The translations under genes and the position numbers were made by a program. From contig NZ_CP116005.1 of assembly GCF_027941835.1 (NCBI RefSeq), positions 124,001 through 188,000 of the forward strand: a stretch of DNA of 64,000 nt, read 5' to 3'. Shown here piece by piece: positions 31,717 to 42,311 of this stretch. Each line of letters starts with the position of its first letter. The first letter of the stretch is position 1. Under the pieces are notes generated by a model. That model made no database searches. It was not told where the DNA came from and saw nothing but the letters and a program-made list of their open reading frames with translations. The stretch comes from Sphingosinicella microcystinivorans. Its GTDB lineage: Bacteria; Pseudomonadota; Alphaproteobacteria; Sphingomonadales; Sphingomonadaceae.

Positions 31717-33363
31717 ATGAAAAAACGGGCGCTCCTGATCGGCGCCGCCGTGCTTCTGGCCATCGGCGTGCTCGGCTGGACACAGCGCAAGGAGGTGGTC
31801 CTCCGGCTCGTCACCACGCTCGCCAAGGACCGCGACATCGCGCCCTACAGCCCCGTGGCGTGGCAGGAAGGCCCGGCGACCGCACCGGCGGGAGAGCGCC
31901 CGCCCAACATCGTCTTCATCCTCGCCGACGATCTCGGCATCAACGACATCTCGGCGTTCGGCGGCGGCGTCGCGGGCGGGCGCGTGCCGACGCCGAACAT
32001 CGACCGTCTCGCGGCCGAGGGCGCGCTGTTCGCGCAGGCCTATGCCGGAACCGCGAGCTGCGCGCCCTCGCGCGCTATGATCCTCACCGGCCGCTACCCG
32101 ACGCGCACCGGCTTCGAGTTCACGCCGACACCGGACGGCATGGGCCGCATGGTGGCGATGCTTTCGGACAGCGCGCGCTCCGGCCTGCCGCCCGTCGACT
32201 GGAACCGCGATGCAGCGGGCGACGTGCCGCCATTCGACGAGCAGGGCCTGCCGGGTTCGGAAGTCACCATCGCCGAGATCCTGAAGGGCGCGGGCTATCA
32301 CACCGTCCACATCGGCAAGTGGCACCTCGGCAGCGGCAGCGAGTTCGGTGCGAACGCGCAGGGCTTCGACGAAAGCCTGCTGATGGCGAGCGGACTCCAT
32401 CTGCCGGAGGACGACCCCGGCGTCGTCAACGCGAAGCTCGATTTCGATCCCATCGACCGCTTCCTCTGGGCGCGGATGCAGTACGCCGCCGCGTTCAACG
32501 AGGGGCTGCTGTTCGCGCCGGGCGGCTACCTCGCCGACTGGTGGACCGACGAGGCGGTGAAGGTGATCCGCGCCAACCGCAACCGGCCGTTCTTCCTCTA
32601 CCTCGCGCACTGGGGCGTGCACACGCCGCTTCAGGCGACGCGCGCCGACTACGACGCGGTCGGAGACATCAAGCCGCATCGCCTGCGCGTCTACGCCGCG
32701 ATGGTGCGCGCGCTCGACCGGAGCGTCGGCCGCGTGCTCGCCGCGCTGGAGGCCGAGGGCCTCGACGACAACACCATCGTCGTGTTTTCGAGCGACAACG
32801 GCGGCGCGGGCTATGTCGGCCTGCCCGAGATCAACGCGCCCTATCGCGGCTGGAAGCTCACCATGTTCGAAGGCGGCATCCGCGTGCCGCTGTTCATGCG
32901 CTGGCCCGCCCGCATCGCGCCCGGCACGCGCATCGCGCGCCCCGCCGCGCACATCGACCTGATGCCGACCTTCGCCGCGGCGGCGGGCGCGCCGCTCCCC
33001 GCCGGTGTCGCCATCGACGGCATCGACCTGCTCGCGCCCGAAACCCCGCCGCGCGCCGACGACGCGCTGTTCTGGCAGAGCGCGTACTACCGCGTCGTGC
33101 GGCAGGGCGACTGGAAGCTGCAGGTGACGGAGCGCCCGAAGCAGACGTGGCTGTTCGACCTCGCCGCCGACCCCACCGAGAAGGTCAACCTCGCCGACCG
33201 CGAGCCCGCGCGCGTCGCCGCGATGACGGCGCTGCTCGACGCGCACCGCAAGGCCGGTCGCGCGCCGCTCTATCCGCACACGGTCGAGGCCCCGGTCGCC
33301 ATCGACCGGACGCTCGCCGAGCGCGCCCGCCCCGGCGACGAATACGTCTACTGGCCCAACTGA
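31717..33363 (+). CDS. Second formylglycine-type sulfatase
   Basis: The 548-residue sulfatase has a Cys-type modification motif CAPSRAMILTG at about residue 114, metal-binding FILADDLGINDISAFGG, IGKWHLGSGS and FSSDNGGAGYVG, and LAHWGVHTPL. An N-terminal hydrophobic segment (KKRALLIGAAVLLAIGVLGW) acts as signal anchor. It shares overall order but not close identity with the first sulfatase, so the pair probably differs in substrate; polysaccharide or sulfolipid sulfate are possible, neither shown. Its end overlaps the convergent formylglycine-generating enzyme gene by 16 bases. Confidence 0.93.
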   Translation: MKKRALLIGAAVLLAIGVLGWTQRKEVVLRLVTTLAKDRDIAPYSPVAWQEGPATAPAGERPPNIVFILADDLGINDISAFGGGVAGGRVPTPNIDRLAAEGALFAQAYAGTASCAPSRAMILTGRYPTRTGFEFTPTPDGMGRMVAMLSDSARSGLPPVDWNRDAAGDVPPFDEQGLPGSEVTIAEILKGAGYHTVHIGKWHLGSGSEFGANAQGFDESLLMASGLHLPEDDPGVVNAKLDFDPIDRFLWARMQYAAAFNEGLLFAPGGYLADWWTDEAVKVIRANRNRPFFLYLAHWGVHTPLQATRADYDAVGDIKPHRLRVYAAMVRALDRSVGRVLAALEAEGLDDNTIVVFSSDNGGAGYVGLPEINAPYRGWKLTMFEGGIRVPLFMRWPARIAPGTRIARPAAHIDLMPTFAAAAGAPLPAGVAIDGIDLLAPETPPRADDALFWQSAYYRVVRQGDWKLQVTERPKQTWLFDLAADPTEKVNLADREPARVAAMTALLDAHRKAGRAPLYPHTVEAPVAIDRTLAERARPGDEYVYWPN

Positions 33364-34229
33364 GCCGGAACGTCCTGCGCGATGCGGAAGCCGACGTGGC
33401 TCGCCGAGAAATGTTCCTCCTCGGGCTGGCGCGCGGCGGGCCGGTAGCGGCGGCAGAAATTCTCCGAGCAGAGGTAGGAGCCGCCCTTGATCGTGCGCGT
33501 GCCCGCGCCATAGGGCGTGTCGGTGATCTCCCAGACGTTGCCGATCATGTCGTAGAGGCCGATGCGGCTCGGCGGAAAACAGCCCACCGGCGCGCGCCCG
33601 GCGAAGCCGTCCGCCGCCTTCTGCTCCTCCGGGAACAGGCCCTGCCACGTGTTGGCGACCGGCGCCTTGTCCGGGCGGTAAGCCCCCGCTTCCTGATCGC
33701 CGCCCTCCGGCAGGCCGAGCGACGCGGCATATTCCCATTCGACCTCGGTCGGCAGCCGCCCGCCCGCCCACGCCGCATAGGCCGCGGCGTCCGCGGGCGA
33801 GACATGAACCACGGGATCGCGCCCGCGACCGGCGATGCCCGAGCCCGGCCCCTCCGGCGTCCGCCACGTCGCCCCGCGCACCAGCCGCCACGGCCGCGCC
33901 TCGCCGCCCTCCGGCGTCGTGAACACCGCCGAGCCGCCGTCGGCATCGCCTGCCGTGCGCTCGGCATCGGTCACGTAGCCGGTCGCCTTCACGAACGCCG
34001 CGAACTGGTCGTTCGTCACCTCGTGCGCCTGGATACGGAACGCGCCCACGTGCAGCGACAGCTCGGGGCGCTCCTCGGGATAGCGCGGCGCGGCGCCCTT
34101 GATGAAGCGCCCCTCCGGCACGTCCACGAACGCGCCGAGCCGGTCGGCGGGAATGCCGCAGGCCGCCTCGCCGCCCCGCTCGCCGCACGCCGCAAGCGCC
34201 GCGAGCGCGACGAAGACGATCCGCCTCAA
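33348..34229 (-). CDS. Formylglycine-generating enzyme-like (SUMF1/FGE) lipoprotein
   Basis: FGE oxidises the sulfatase Cys to formylglycine. The 293-residue protein carries the FGE fold (VPEGRFIKGAAPRYPEE near the start, HEVTNDQFAAFVKATGY, RLPTEVEWEYAA, NVWEITDTPYG) and the copper/active-site Cys pair in SYLCSENFCRRYRPAARQ, with the terminal SHVGFR. The N-terminus [19 protein letters not shown] has a lipobox LAAC, so it would be a lipoprotein exposed to the periplasm, where the two sulfatases act. Start is TTG at 34229, overlapping the TGA of the upstream TetR gene (TTGA). Convergence with two Cys-type sulfatases supports its role. Confidence 0.88.
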   Translation of the reverse strand: MRRIVFVALAALAACGERGGEAACGIPADRLGAFVDVPEGRFIKGAAPRYPEERPELSLHVGAFRIQAHEVTNDQFAAFVKATGYVTDAERTAGDADGGSAVFTTPEGGEARPWRLVRGATWRTPEGPGSGIAGRGRDPVVHVSPADAAAYAAWAGGRLPTEVEWEYAASLGLPEGGDQEAGAYRPDKAPVANTWQGLFPEEQKAADGFAGRAPVGCFPPSRIGLYDMIGNVWEITDTPYGAGTRTIKGGSYLCSENFCRRYRPAARQPEEEHFSASHVGFRIAQDVPAQLGQ

Positions 34230-34843
34230 AGCCCGAGCAGCCGCTCGACGGCGATCCGCATCGCCGCCTCCGCGTCCTCCGGCGTCAGCGTCTGGTCCTG
34301 CCGCAGGCGCTGCCACGACTGGAAGCCGGTGATCATCTCGAGCGCGGCGAACAGCGCCGGGTTCGAGCGGACCTCCGCCGGGAAAATCGCCTGCAAGGCC
34401 GCGCGCTCCATCGCGAGGAAGCGGTGGTGGCCGTCCATCAGGTATTCGGACTGGAAACGGCGCACGCCCGCCGCGACCTTGAAGGGCATCACCCGCTCGT
34501 AGATGCGCGCGCGGCGCGTCACGAGTTCCGCCGCCCGGCCCTGCCAGTCGCGCGCCTCGAACGGCGTCATCACCATCGGCAGGATGTCCGCCTCCAGCTT
34601 CGCCATCATTTCGCGGTAGAGGCTGTCCATCTCCTCGAAATGCCGGAACACCGTACGCAGCGAGACGCCCGCCGCCTCGGCGACGGTCGCGGCGTTCGGG
34701 TTCATGTCGCCACCCTCGATCACCTCCAGCATCGCCGCGACGATCTGCGCGCGGCTCCGCTCGCTCCGCAGCCGCCGTCCGTCGACGCCCTCCTCGCGGT
34801 CCTCGCCGCGCGGCACCAGCCGGGTGATCTTTGCCTTGCTCAT
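34226..34843 (-). CDS. TetR/AcrR-family transcriptional regulator
   Basis: The 205-residue protein has an N-terminal HTH (residues about 20-75: [42 protein letters not shown]) and a divergent C-terminal ligand domain. The start ATG 34843 gives [10 protein letters not shown]; the frame is open further upstream, but those codons have no ribosome site. It lies 22 bases after a methyltransferase gene and overlaps the FGE start, so the three probably form an operon. Its ligand is unknown. Confidence 0.88.
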   Translation of the reverse strand: MSKAKITRLVPRGEDREEGVDGRRLRSERSRAQIVAAMLEVIEGGDMNPNAATVAEAAGVSLRTVFRHFEEMDSLYREMMAKLEADILPMVMTPFEARDWQGRAAELVTRRARIYERVMPFKVAAGVRRFQSEYLMDGHHRFLAMERAALQAIFPAEVRSNPALFAALEMITGFQSWQRLRQDQTLTPEDAEAAMRIAVERLLGL

Positions 34844-34865
34844 CGTGAAGCCCTTACATCCGCAA

Positions 34866-35492
34866 TTACGAGGGCACCGCCGAGCCCCAGCTCGCAAAAC
34901 CTGCGAAGCGGGGCGTCGAGGGCAGGTACATGGTTTCGATACGATCGACGCGGAACCCGGTTCCCGCCAGCATGGCGGCGGGGTCCCGCGTCAGGTGGCA
35001 GCCGCCGAAAAGCCGCCGCCACACAGGCTCGATGCGCTGCTGCCGGCGCGCGACGTTCGCATCGGGCGCGAGGCCATGCTCGGAGAACAGCACGCGACCG
35101 CCCGGTTTCAGCACCCGCCGCACCTCGCGCAGCGCACCCTGCCAGTCCGGGATCGTGCACAGCACGAACGTCACCACCGCCGTGTCGATGCTCGCGTCCG
35201 CGAGCGGAAGGCGTTCCGCGCCGGTCTCGTGGAACTGCACCCGGTCCGCGATGCCCGTGCCCTGCGCGCGCCGCCGGGCGCGCGCGACCATGCCCGGCGC
35301 AGGCTCCACGGCGTGGAGCCGCGCGACGCGCGCCGGATCGTAGAAGCCGAAGTTGGTCCCCGAGCCGCAGCCGAGTTCGAGCACCTCCCCCGCCGCCGCG
35401 GGCACGACCTTGGCGCGCTGCCGCATGACCGGCTTCGACGCGCAGGCGCACGACACGATCGCCGGCACCGCATAGCGTTCCCACAGCCCCAT
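34866..35492 (-). CDS. SAM-dependent class I methyltransferase (UbiE-like)
   Basis: The 208-residue protein shows motif [18 protein letters not shown] near residue 40, [27 protein letters not shown] and [14 protein letters not shown], the standard class I order. The N-terminal [21 protein letters not shown] contains a short Cys cluster. It is placed first in an operon with TetR and FGE genes, separated by 162 bases from divergent nhaA. Substrate cannot be read from sequence; methylation of phospholipids or quinones is possible in this subfamily. The start is fixed by AGGGAGG upstream of ATG 35492. Confidence 0.85.
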   Translation of the reverse strand: MGLWERYAVPAIVSCACASKPVMRQRAKVVPAAAGEVLELGCGSGTNFGFYDPARVARLHAVEPAPGMVARARRRAQGTGIADRVQFHETGAERLPLADASIDTAVVTFVLCTIPDWQGALREVRRVLKPGGRVLFSEHGLAPDANVARRQQRIEPVWRRLFGGCHLTRDPAAMLAGTGFRVDRIETMYLPSTPRFAGFASWGSAVPS

Positions 35493-35654
35493 TCGCTTGC
35501 CTCCCTGTCCGGATACTCGGGCGCGACACCGGGGAGAGCAAGCGCCGTATTTCGGCAGGTGCGCCGGGCCGTTTGGGGTTTCCGCGCCGAACCCGCTCCT
35601 GTAACCCCGGTCGCACGGAGAACATCGCAGGGTGAACGCGGCGGGCGAGACAGG

Positions 35655-36848
<1,194 letters not shown>

Positions 36849-36850
36849 AC

Positions 36851-37726
36851 TCAGCCCTTGGCGTGCTTCCGCATCAGCCCTTCCTGCGCGACGGACGCCA
36901 CGAGCACGCCGTCGCGGCGGTAGATCAGCCCCCGGTTGAGCCCGCGCGCGGACGAGGCGCGCGGGCTGTCCTCCACGTAGAGCAGCCAGTCGTCGACGCG
37001 GAACGGCGCATGGAACCAGAGCGCATGGTCGAGGCTGGCGACCTGCATGGACCGGTCCCACCACGCGATGTTGTGCGGAAGCTGGCAGGTCGACAGCAGC
37101 GTCATGTCCGATGCGTAGGCGAGCATACAGCGGTGCAGCGCCGGATCGTCCGGCACCGGCACGACCGCCCGGAACCAGATGTTCTGATGGGGCGGCCTCG
37201 GCCCGCTGCGGCCCGGGATCGACGGATCGACGCGGCGGAAGTCGATGGGCCGTTCCAGCAGGAAGCGCTCGACATGCTGCTCCGGCACCTCGTCGAGGAA
37301 CTGCCGCCGCCATTCGTCGTCCGACATCAGCGTCTCGGGATCGGGCACCGCGGGCATCTCGAACTGGTGCTCCAGTCCCTCCTCGGGCACCTGGAACGAC
37401 GCCGCGAGGTTAAAGATCGGGCGGCCGTGCTGGATGGCGATCACCCGCCGCGTCGAGAAGCTCTTGCCGTCGCGGTCGCGCTCCACCTGATAGACGACCG
37501 GCACGTCGATGTCGCCTTCGCGCATGAAATAGGCGTGCAGGCTGTGCGGCGCGCGGTCCTCCGCCACGGTGCGGCTGGCGGCGACGAGCGCCTGCCCGAT
37601 CACCTGACCGCCGAACAGGCGCTGGAAGCCCTCCTCGGTGTTGCGCCCGCGGAACAGGTTCTCCTCGATGCGTTCGAGGTCGAGCGCGGCGATGAGGTCG
37701 CGCACCCGCTCGGCCGCCGGAGACAT
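36851..37726 (-). CDS. tesB: Acyl-CoA thioesterase II
   Basis: The 291-residue enzyme hydrolyses acyl-CoA to free acid and CoA. Tandem hot-dog domains are seen: N-terminal RNTEEGFQRLFGGQVIGQAL and SLHAYFMREGD, C-terminal HRCMLAYASDMTLLSTC with the catalytic Asp, and SLDHALWFHAPFRVDDWLLY. The ATG overlaps the methylmalonyl-CoA epimerase stop (TGATG), indicating translational coupling, which ties it to short-chain acyl-CoA metabolism. Confidence 0.95.
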   Translation of the reverse strand: MSPAAERVRDLIAALDLERIEENLFRGRNTEEGFQRLFGGQVIGQALVAASRTVAEDRAPHSLHAYFMREGDIDVPVVYQVERDRDGKSFSTRRVIAIQHGRPIFNLAASFQVPEEGLEHQFEMPAVPDPETLMSDDEWRRQFLDEVPEQHVERFLLERPIDFRRVDPSIPGRSGPRPPHQNIWFRAVVPVPDDPALHRCMLAYASDMTLLSTCQLPHNIAWWDRSMQVASLDHALWFHAPFRVDDWLLYVEDSPRASSARGLNRGLIYRRDGVLVASVAQEGLMRKHAKG

Positions 37727-38148
37727 CAGTGGGCGTCCTTGGGCGTTTCCATCAGCTCGACGAGAACGCCGCCCATGTCCTTCGGGTGAACGAAGATCAC
37801 CGGCGTGCCGTGCGCGCCGATGCGCGGCTCGCCAGTGCCGAGCACGGTCGCGCCCTTCGCCCGCATGTCGTCGCGCGCGGCGATGATGTCCGGCACCTCG
37901 AAGCAGACGTGGTGCTGCCCGCCCGCCGGGTTCTTCTTCAGGAAGCCGTGGATCGGCGAGTCGTCGCCGTAGGGCTCGATCAGTTCGATCTGGCTGTTCG
38001 GCGTGTCCACGAAGCAGACCCACACGCCCTGCGCGGGCAGCGCGAACTTCTCGTGGATCTTCGTCGCGCCCAGGAAATCGCGGTAGACCGCGACGGCCTT
38101 GTCGATCGAGGGCGTCGCGATCCCGACATGGTTCAGGCGTCCGATCAT
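37726..38148 (-). CDS. mce: Methylmalonyl-CoA epimerase
   Basis: The 140-residue glyoxalase-fold enzyme interconverts the epimers of methylmalonyl-CoA for entry to succinyl-CoA from odd-chain fatty acids, valine and isoleucine. Conserved metal-site elements are LNHVGIATPSIDKAV (His near residue 7), GGQHHVCFEVPDI, and IFVHPKDMGGVLVEL with the terminal Glu. Length is standard. It is coupled to tesB. Confidence 0.95.
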   Translation of the reverse strand: MIGRLNHVGIATPSIDKAVAVYRDFLGATKIHEKFALPAQGVWVCFVDTPNSQIELIEPYGDDSPIHGFLKKNPAGGQHHVCFEVPDIIAARDDMRAKGATVLGTGEPRIGAHGTPVIFVHPKDMGGVLVELMETPKDAH

Positions 38149-38220
38149 AAGGCCTCCTTCGCGGCATGTTGCATCTGCGAAAGAGGCCTTAGCGCCGGTG
38201 CGCCGCCGGACGCAACCCGC

Positions 38221-40329
38221 CTAGAAGCTGAGGCTGAGCGTCGCCCGCACGTCGCGGCCCGCGAGCGGCACGTAGTCCTTGGTGAAGCTCGCGTGGCGGC
38301 GCGCATCGACATCGAAGATGTTGTTCGCCGAAAGCCGGAGCGTCGCCGGGCCGTCCGCGCCGAGCACGCGCCACGAAACCGACGCGTTCACCAGCGTGTG
38401 CGAGCCGGTCGCCGTCTCGAACGCCGCGACGCGCGTCTGCTTGTCGCTCCATTCGACCTCGACGCGGCCGGTGAGGAGGTCCGACTGCGCCTCGATGCCG
38501 CCGAGCAGCCGGAGCGGCGGGATGCGCGGCGCCGGGCCGACCGCGTCGATCTTCGCGCGCACGTAATCCGCCACGCCGTCCGCCACGATGCGGACCCCCC
38601 CCGCGTCGAACAGCGGCGCCGAGACTTCCGCCTCGAAACCGTAGTAGGTCGCGTCGCCCTGCGCGTACTGGAAGACCGGAAGCTCGTCCTCCTCGAGGCC
38701 GGTGTCCGCCTCGTAGATGTAATTGTCGAACCAGCTCGCGAAGGCGCCGAGCGAGAAGGCGAACCCTCCGGTCTCGCCGCGCAGGAACGCCTCGAGGCCC
38801 CAGCTCTTTTCCTTGGCGAGCGTCGGATCGCCGACCTCGAACGCCTGCGTCGCGATGTGTGGGCCGTTCGAGAACAGCTCCTCGGCGCTCGGCGCGCGCA
38901 CGGCGCGCGAGGCGTTGACGCCGATGCTGATCCCGTCCGTCAGGCTGTAGCGCGCGCCGAGCGCCGCCGAGACGGCGCTGAAGCTGCGGCTGACGCCGAT
39001 GGCGCTCGAGCTGACGTTGGTGCGCTCGTAGCGGCCCGACGCCTCGATGCCGAGCGCGCCGAGGTTCAGCTCCTGCACCGTGAACAGGCCGAACTGCTCG
39101 GTCTCGTTCGGCGGCAGGAACGCCTCGTCGCCCACCGCCGAGAAGTCGCGGATGTAGAACTGGCCGCCGAACGCGCCGTTCCACGCGCCGCGCTTCGCCT
39201 GCACGAGCTCGACGCGCCCCTCGACGCCCTGGTTGTCGAACACCGTGCCGACCTCGCCGCCTTCGAACTCGGTGTGCGTGTAGTCGGCATAGCCGACGCG
39301 CACGCGCAGCTTCTCGAGGAAGCCTTCGCCGAGCTCGACCTCGCCGCGAACGTCGGCGCGCCACTGCTTGAGGCCGATGCTGACGTCGCCGTGCTCGTGG
39401 CCGTGCTCGTCTTCATGGTCCTCGTCCTCGTCGTCATGCTCATCGTGCCCGTGCCCGAGCGTCGGGCGCGTCGGCACGCCGTAGCGAGATTCGAAGTAAC
39501 CCACCGAGAAGCCGAGCATCCCGCGATCGGTGATGAGCGAGATGCCGCCGCCCGCCGTCTTGGTGCGCGTGTAGCTGTCCGGCAGGCGCCCGCGCGAGGC
39601 GGCTTCCTCCGCCGCTTCCTCGTTGCCCTCCTCGGCGTGTTCCAGCGCATGTTCGCGCAGCACCGGCGCGAGCTGCCAGCCGCCGATCCTGAGGTTGTTC
39701 GTGTCGCGCCAGCTCCCGTCCACGTGCACGACGATCGTGTCGGTGAGCGCGGCGTCGATGCCGCCCGCGACGCTCACCTCATCCGCCGCGCTCGCGACGC
39801 TGCCGATGGCGTCGACGTGCACGCCGTGCTCCGGCACCGCGCGCGGGATGCGCTTGTCGAGCACGTTGACGACGCCGCCGATCGCCGACGAGCCGTAGAG
39901 CAGCGAGGCCGGGCCGCGGATGATCTCGACGCGCTGCGCGGTGATCGGGTCGATGGTGACGGCATGGTCGGCCGACGTGTTCGACACGTCGATGGAGCCG
40001 ATGCCGTCCGTCAGCACGCGGATGCGCTCGCCCTGCATCCCGCGCAGCACCGGCCGCGAGGCGCCGGGCGAGAAGCTCGTCGCCGAGACGCCGGGCTGGC
40101 GCGCGATCACCTCGCCGATCTGCGGTTGCAGCGCCCCGCGAAGCTCGCCCTCGGTCATCACCGAGGTGCCCGACAGCAGGTCGGCGCGGGAGCGCGCATA
40201 GGGCGCCGTCACCACGATGTCGTCGCCGATCGCGTGCAGATCGTCGACCTTCTGCTCGCCGGCGGCTTGCGCGAGCGCCGGAAGCGCAAGGACCTGAACC
40301 GCACACGCGGCGAGAAGCATCGAACGCAT
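38221..40329 (-). CDS. TonB-dependent receptor, ZnuD-like (zinc uptake)
   Basis: The 702-residue outer-membrane receptor has a signal peptide (cut after LPALAQA), TonB box region DIVVTAPYARSR, plug domain (about 45-165, with VLDKRIPRAVP), and a 22-strand barrel ending in ATLSLSF. A long loop at about residues 290-312 is packed with His, Asp and Glu (GHGHDEHDDEDEDHEDE then HGHEHG), the type of sequence found in zinc receptors ZnuD and not in siderophore receptors. A candidate Zur operator sits upstream. ATG 40329 is favoured; GTG 40335 and ATG 40320 are in frame. Confidence 0.87.
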   Translation of the reverse strand: MRSMLLAACAVQVLALPALAQAAGEQKVDDLHAIGDDIVVTAPYARSRADLLSGTSVMTEGELRGALQPQIGEVIARQPGVSATSFSPGASRPVLRGMQGERIRVLTDGIGSIDVSNTSADHAVTIDPITAQRVEIIRGPASLLYGSSAIGGVVNVLDKRIPRAVPEHGVHVDAIGSVASAADEVSVAGGIDAALTDTIVVHVDGSWRDTNNLRIGGWQLAPVLREHALEHAEEGNEEAAEEAASRGRLPDSYTRTKTAGGGISLITDRGMLGFSVGYFESRYGVPTRPTLGHGHDEHDDEDEDHEDEHGHEHGDVSIGLKQWRADVRGEVELGEGFLEKLRVRVGYADYTHTEFEGGEVGTVFDNQGVEGRVELVQAKRGAWNGAFGGQFYIRDFSAVGDEAFLPPNETEQFGLFTVQELNLGALGIEASGRYERTNVSSSAIGVSRSFSAVSAALGARYSLTDGISIGVNASRAVRAPSAEELFSNGPHIATQAFEVGDPTLAKEKSWGLEAFLRGETGGFAFSLGAFASWFDNYIYEADTGLEEDELPVFQYAQGDATYYGFEAEVSAPLFDAGGVRIVADGVADYVRAKIDAVGPAPRIPPLRLLGGIEAQSDLLTGRVEVEWSDKQTRVAAFETATGSHTLVNASVSWRVLGADGPATLRLSANNIFDVDARRHASFTKDYVPLAGRDVRATLSLSF

Positions 40330-40374
40330 GACCACGAACTCCCTTTTTTCTCTGACGGGAGCCCGTTTAGAATG

Positions 40375-40392
40375 TGATGTTATATCTTGTCA
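40375..40392. promoter_or_regulatory. Candidate Zur operator
   Basis: TGATGTTATATCTTGTCA is an imperfect dyad (TGA...TCA outer arms, AT-rich centre TGTTATATC) 46 bases upstream of the ZnuD-like start, in an otherwise GC-rich region. It resembles alphaproteobacterial Zur sites with a TGTTATA core. It also lies near the end of the upstream CoA-lyase gene. No Zur gene is in the window. Confidence 0.4.
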
Positions 40393-40406
40393 ATCAAGTG
40401 ACGGCA

Positions 40407-41252
40407 TCAGCTGGGCGCGATGCTTTCGGCAAAGGCGATCAGGTCGCGCGCCTGCGCGGCGTGGAGCACCTCGACGAGCTTGCCGTCGAGCGTCGCGACG
40501 CCCCGCCCTTCCGCCTTCGCCGCCTCGAACGCCGCGACGATGCGGCGCGCCTGCTCCACTTCCGCCGCCGACGGCGAGAACACCCGGTTCGCCGTCTCGA
40601 TCTGCGCCGGGTGGATCAGCGTCTTGCCGTCGAAGCCGAGCGCCCGGCCCTGCACCGTCACCGCCTCCAGCCCCTCCATGTCCCTGATGTCGGGATACAT
40701 GGCGTCGAACGCCACGATCCCGGCGGCGCGGGCGGCGATGACGACCCTTTGCAGCGCGTATTGAATCTCGCCGCGCGCCGCGCCGACGCGGCAGCCGAGG
40801 TCCTTTTCGAGATCGGCCGCGCCGACCACGAGCGCGGCGACGCCCGGCGTGTCGGCGATCGCGTCCACGGCCTGCACACCGCGCGGCGTCTCGATCATCG
40901 CCCACACCGGCACGCCGCCCGCGAGGCGGACCGCCTCCGCCGCCTCCGCCGCGCCGTTCACCTTGGGCACGACGGCCGCCGCGGGCCGTGCCGACTGCAC
41001 GGCGAGGAAATCCGCCTCGCACCACTGCGTGCCGATGCCGTTCACCCGGATCGCGACCGCGCGCCGCCCCCATCCGCCCGCCTGCACCGCGTCCACGGCG
41101 GCGGCGCGCGCGGCCGGCTTCGCATCCGGCGCGACGGCGTCTTCGAGGTCGAGGATCACCACGTCCGCATCCAGCGTCCGCGCCTTCTCGATGGCGCGGG
41201 CGTTGGCGGCCGGAAGGTAGAGCGCGCTGCGGTGGGGACGAAAATCGGTCAT
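40407..41252 (-). CDS. HpcH/HpaI-type CoA-ester lyase (CitE-like)
   Basis: The 281-residue protein belongs to the citrate lyase beta / malyl- and citramalyl-CoA lyase family (cleaves 3-hydroxy-acyl-CoA esters with Mg2+). Seen: RSALYLPAANARAIEKA, VVILDLEDAVAPDAKPAAR with the metal-binding Glu/Asp, AIRVNG, PKVNGAAEAA, WAMIETPRGV with the second Glu, DLEKDLG, and FDGKTLIHPAQI. ATG 41252 is preferred to the upstream in-frame codons. The exact substrate is unclear. Confidence 0.9.
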   Translation of the reverse strand: MTDFRPHRSALYLPAANARAIEKARTLDADVVILDLEDAVAPDAKPAARAAAVDAVQAGGWGRRAVAIRVNGIGTQWCEADFLAVQSARPAAAVVPKVNGAAEAAEAVRLAGGVPVWAMIETPRGVQAVDAIADTPGVAALVVGAADLEKDLGCRVGAARGEIQYALQRVVIAARAAGIVAFDAMYPDIRDMEGLEAVTVQGRALGFDGKTLIHPAQIETANRVFSPSAAEVEQARRIVAAFEAAKAEGRGVATLDGKLVEVLHAAQARDLIAFAESIAPS

Positions 41253-41329
41253 GGCGTTAAGATTCCCTGTGGATTTCGTGCTATGGCGTTCCAATATCAC
41301 CGTGGGCAACCGATTTTTGGGGGGAAAGC

Positions 41330-42301
41330 ATGGGCGGCGGAATTTTCGTGATCGTTCTGGCGGCGCTCGCCGTCATCTTCGTGTGGACGGCCGTCGTCAT
41401 CGTGCGGCAGGGCTACGAATACACGATCGAGCGCTTCGGCCGCTTCACGCAGGTCGCCAAGCCCGGCTTCACGCTGATCCTGCCGTTCATCGAGCGGGTC
41501 GGCCGCCGCATCAACATGATGGAGCAGGTGCTGGAGATTCCGGGGCAGGAGATCATCACCAAGGACAACGCGATGGTCTCCGTGGACGGCATCGTGTTCT
41601 TCCAGGTGCTCGACGCCGCCAAGGCCGCCTACGAGGTCTCGGACCTCTACGTGGCGATCCTGAACCTCACCACCACGAACCTGCGCACCGTCATGGGCTC
41701 GATGGACCTCGACGAGACGCTGTCGCACCGTGACCAGATCAACGCCCGCCTGCTGAACGTCGTCGACGACGCGACGACCGCGTGGGGCGTGAAGATCACG
41801 CGCGTCGAGGTGAAGGACATCAAGCCGCCGCAGGACATCGTGAACTCGATGGCGCGCCAGATGAAGGCGGAGCGCGAGAAGCGCGCCGCGATCCTCGAGG
41901 CCGAGGGCCTGCGTGCCTCGGAAATCCTGAAGGCAGAAGGCCAGAAGCAGTCGCAGATTCTCGAGGCCGAAGGCCGCCGCGAGGCCGCCTTCCGCGACGC
42001 CGAGGCGCGCGAGCGCGAGGCGGAGGCCGAGGCGAAGGCGACCGAGATGGTCTCGAACGCCATCGCCAGCGGCAACGCGCAGGCGATCAACTATTTCGTC
42101 GCGCAGAAATACGTGGACGCGATGCACGCCTTCGCGAACGCGCCCAACGCCAAGACCATCTTCATGCCCTTGGAAGCGACCAGCCTCGTCGGCACGATCG
42201 GCGGCATCGGCGAGCTGGTGAAGGCCGTGCGGGACGACGGCGGCACGCCGCCCGCCCCCCAGCCGCGCCCGCGCCGCCCGGGTCCGTTCGAGCAGGCGTG
42301 A
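41330..42301 (+). CDS. SPFH-domain (stomatin/QmcA-like) membrane protein
   Basis: The 323-residue protein has one N-terminal TM helix (IFVIVLAALAVIFVWTAVVIV), an SPFH/band 7 domain (residues about 25-190, ERFGRFTQVAKPGFTLILPF, QEIITKDNAMVSVDGIVFFQV) and a long Glu/Ala/Arg coiled coil (about 190-255, REKRAAILEAEGLRASEILK). It is a paraslipin forming large membrane-bound rings thought to organise membrane microdomains. The NfeD gene follows after 10 bases, the usual stomatin-operon partner. A GGGGGGAAAG site precedes ATG 41330. Confidence 0.93.
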   Translation: MGGGIFVIVLAALAVIFVWTAVVIVRQGYEYTIERFGRFTQVAKPGFTLILPFIERVGRRINMMEQVLEIPGQEIITKDNAMVSVDGIVFFQVLDAAKAAYEVSDLYVAILNLTTTNLRTVMGSMDLDETLSHRDQINARLLNVVDDATTAWGVKITRVEVKDIKPPQDIVNSMARQMKAEREKRAAILEAEGLRASEILKAEGQKQSQILEAEGRREAAFRDAEAREREAEAEAKATEMVSNAIASGNAQAINYFVAQKYVDAMHAFANAPNAKTIFMPLEATSLVGTIGGIGELVKAVRDDGGTPPAPQPRPRRPGPFEQA

Positions 42302-42311
42302 GGAGGCGGCC

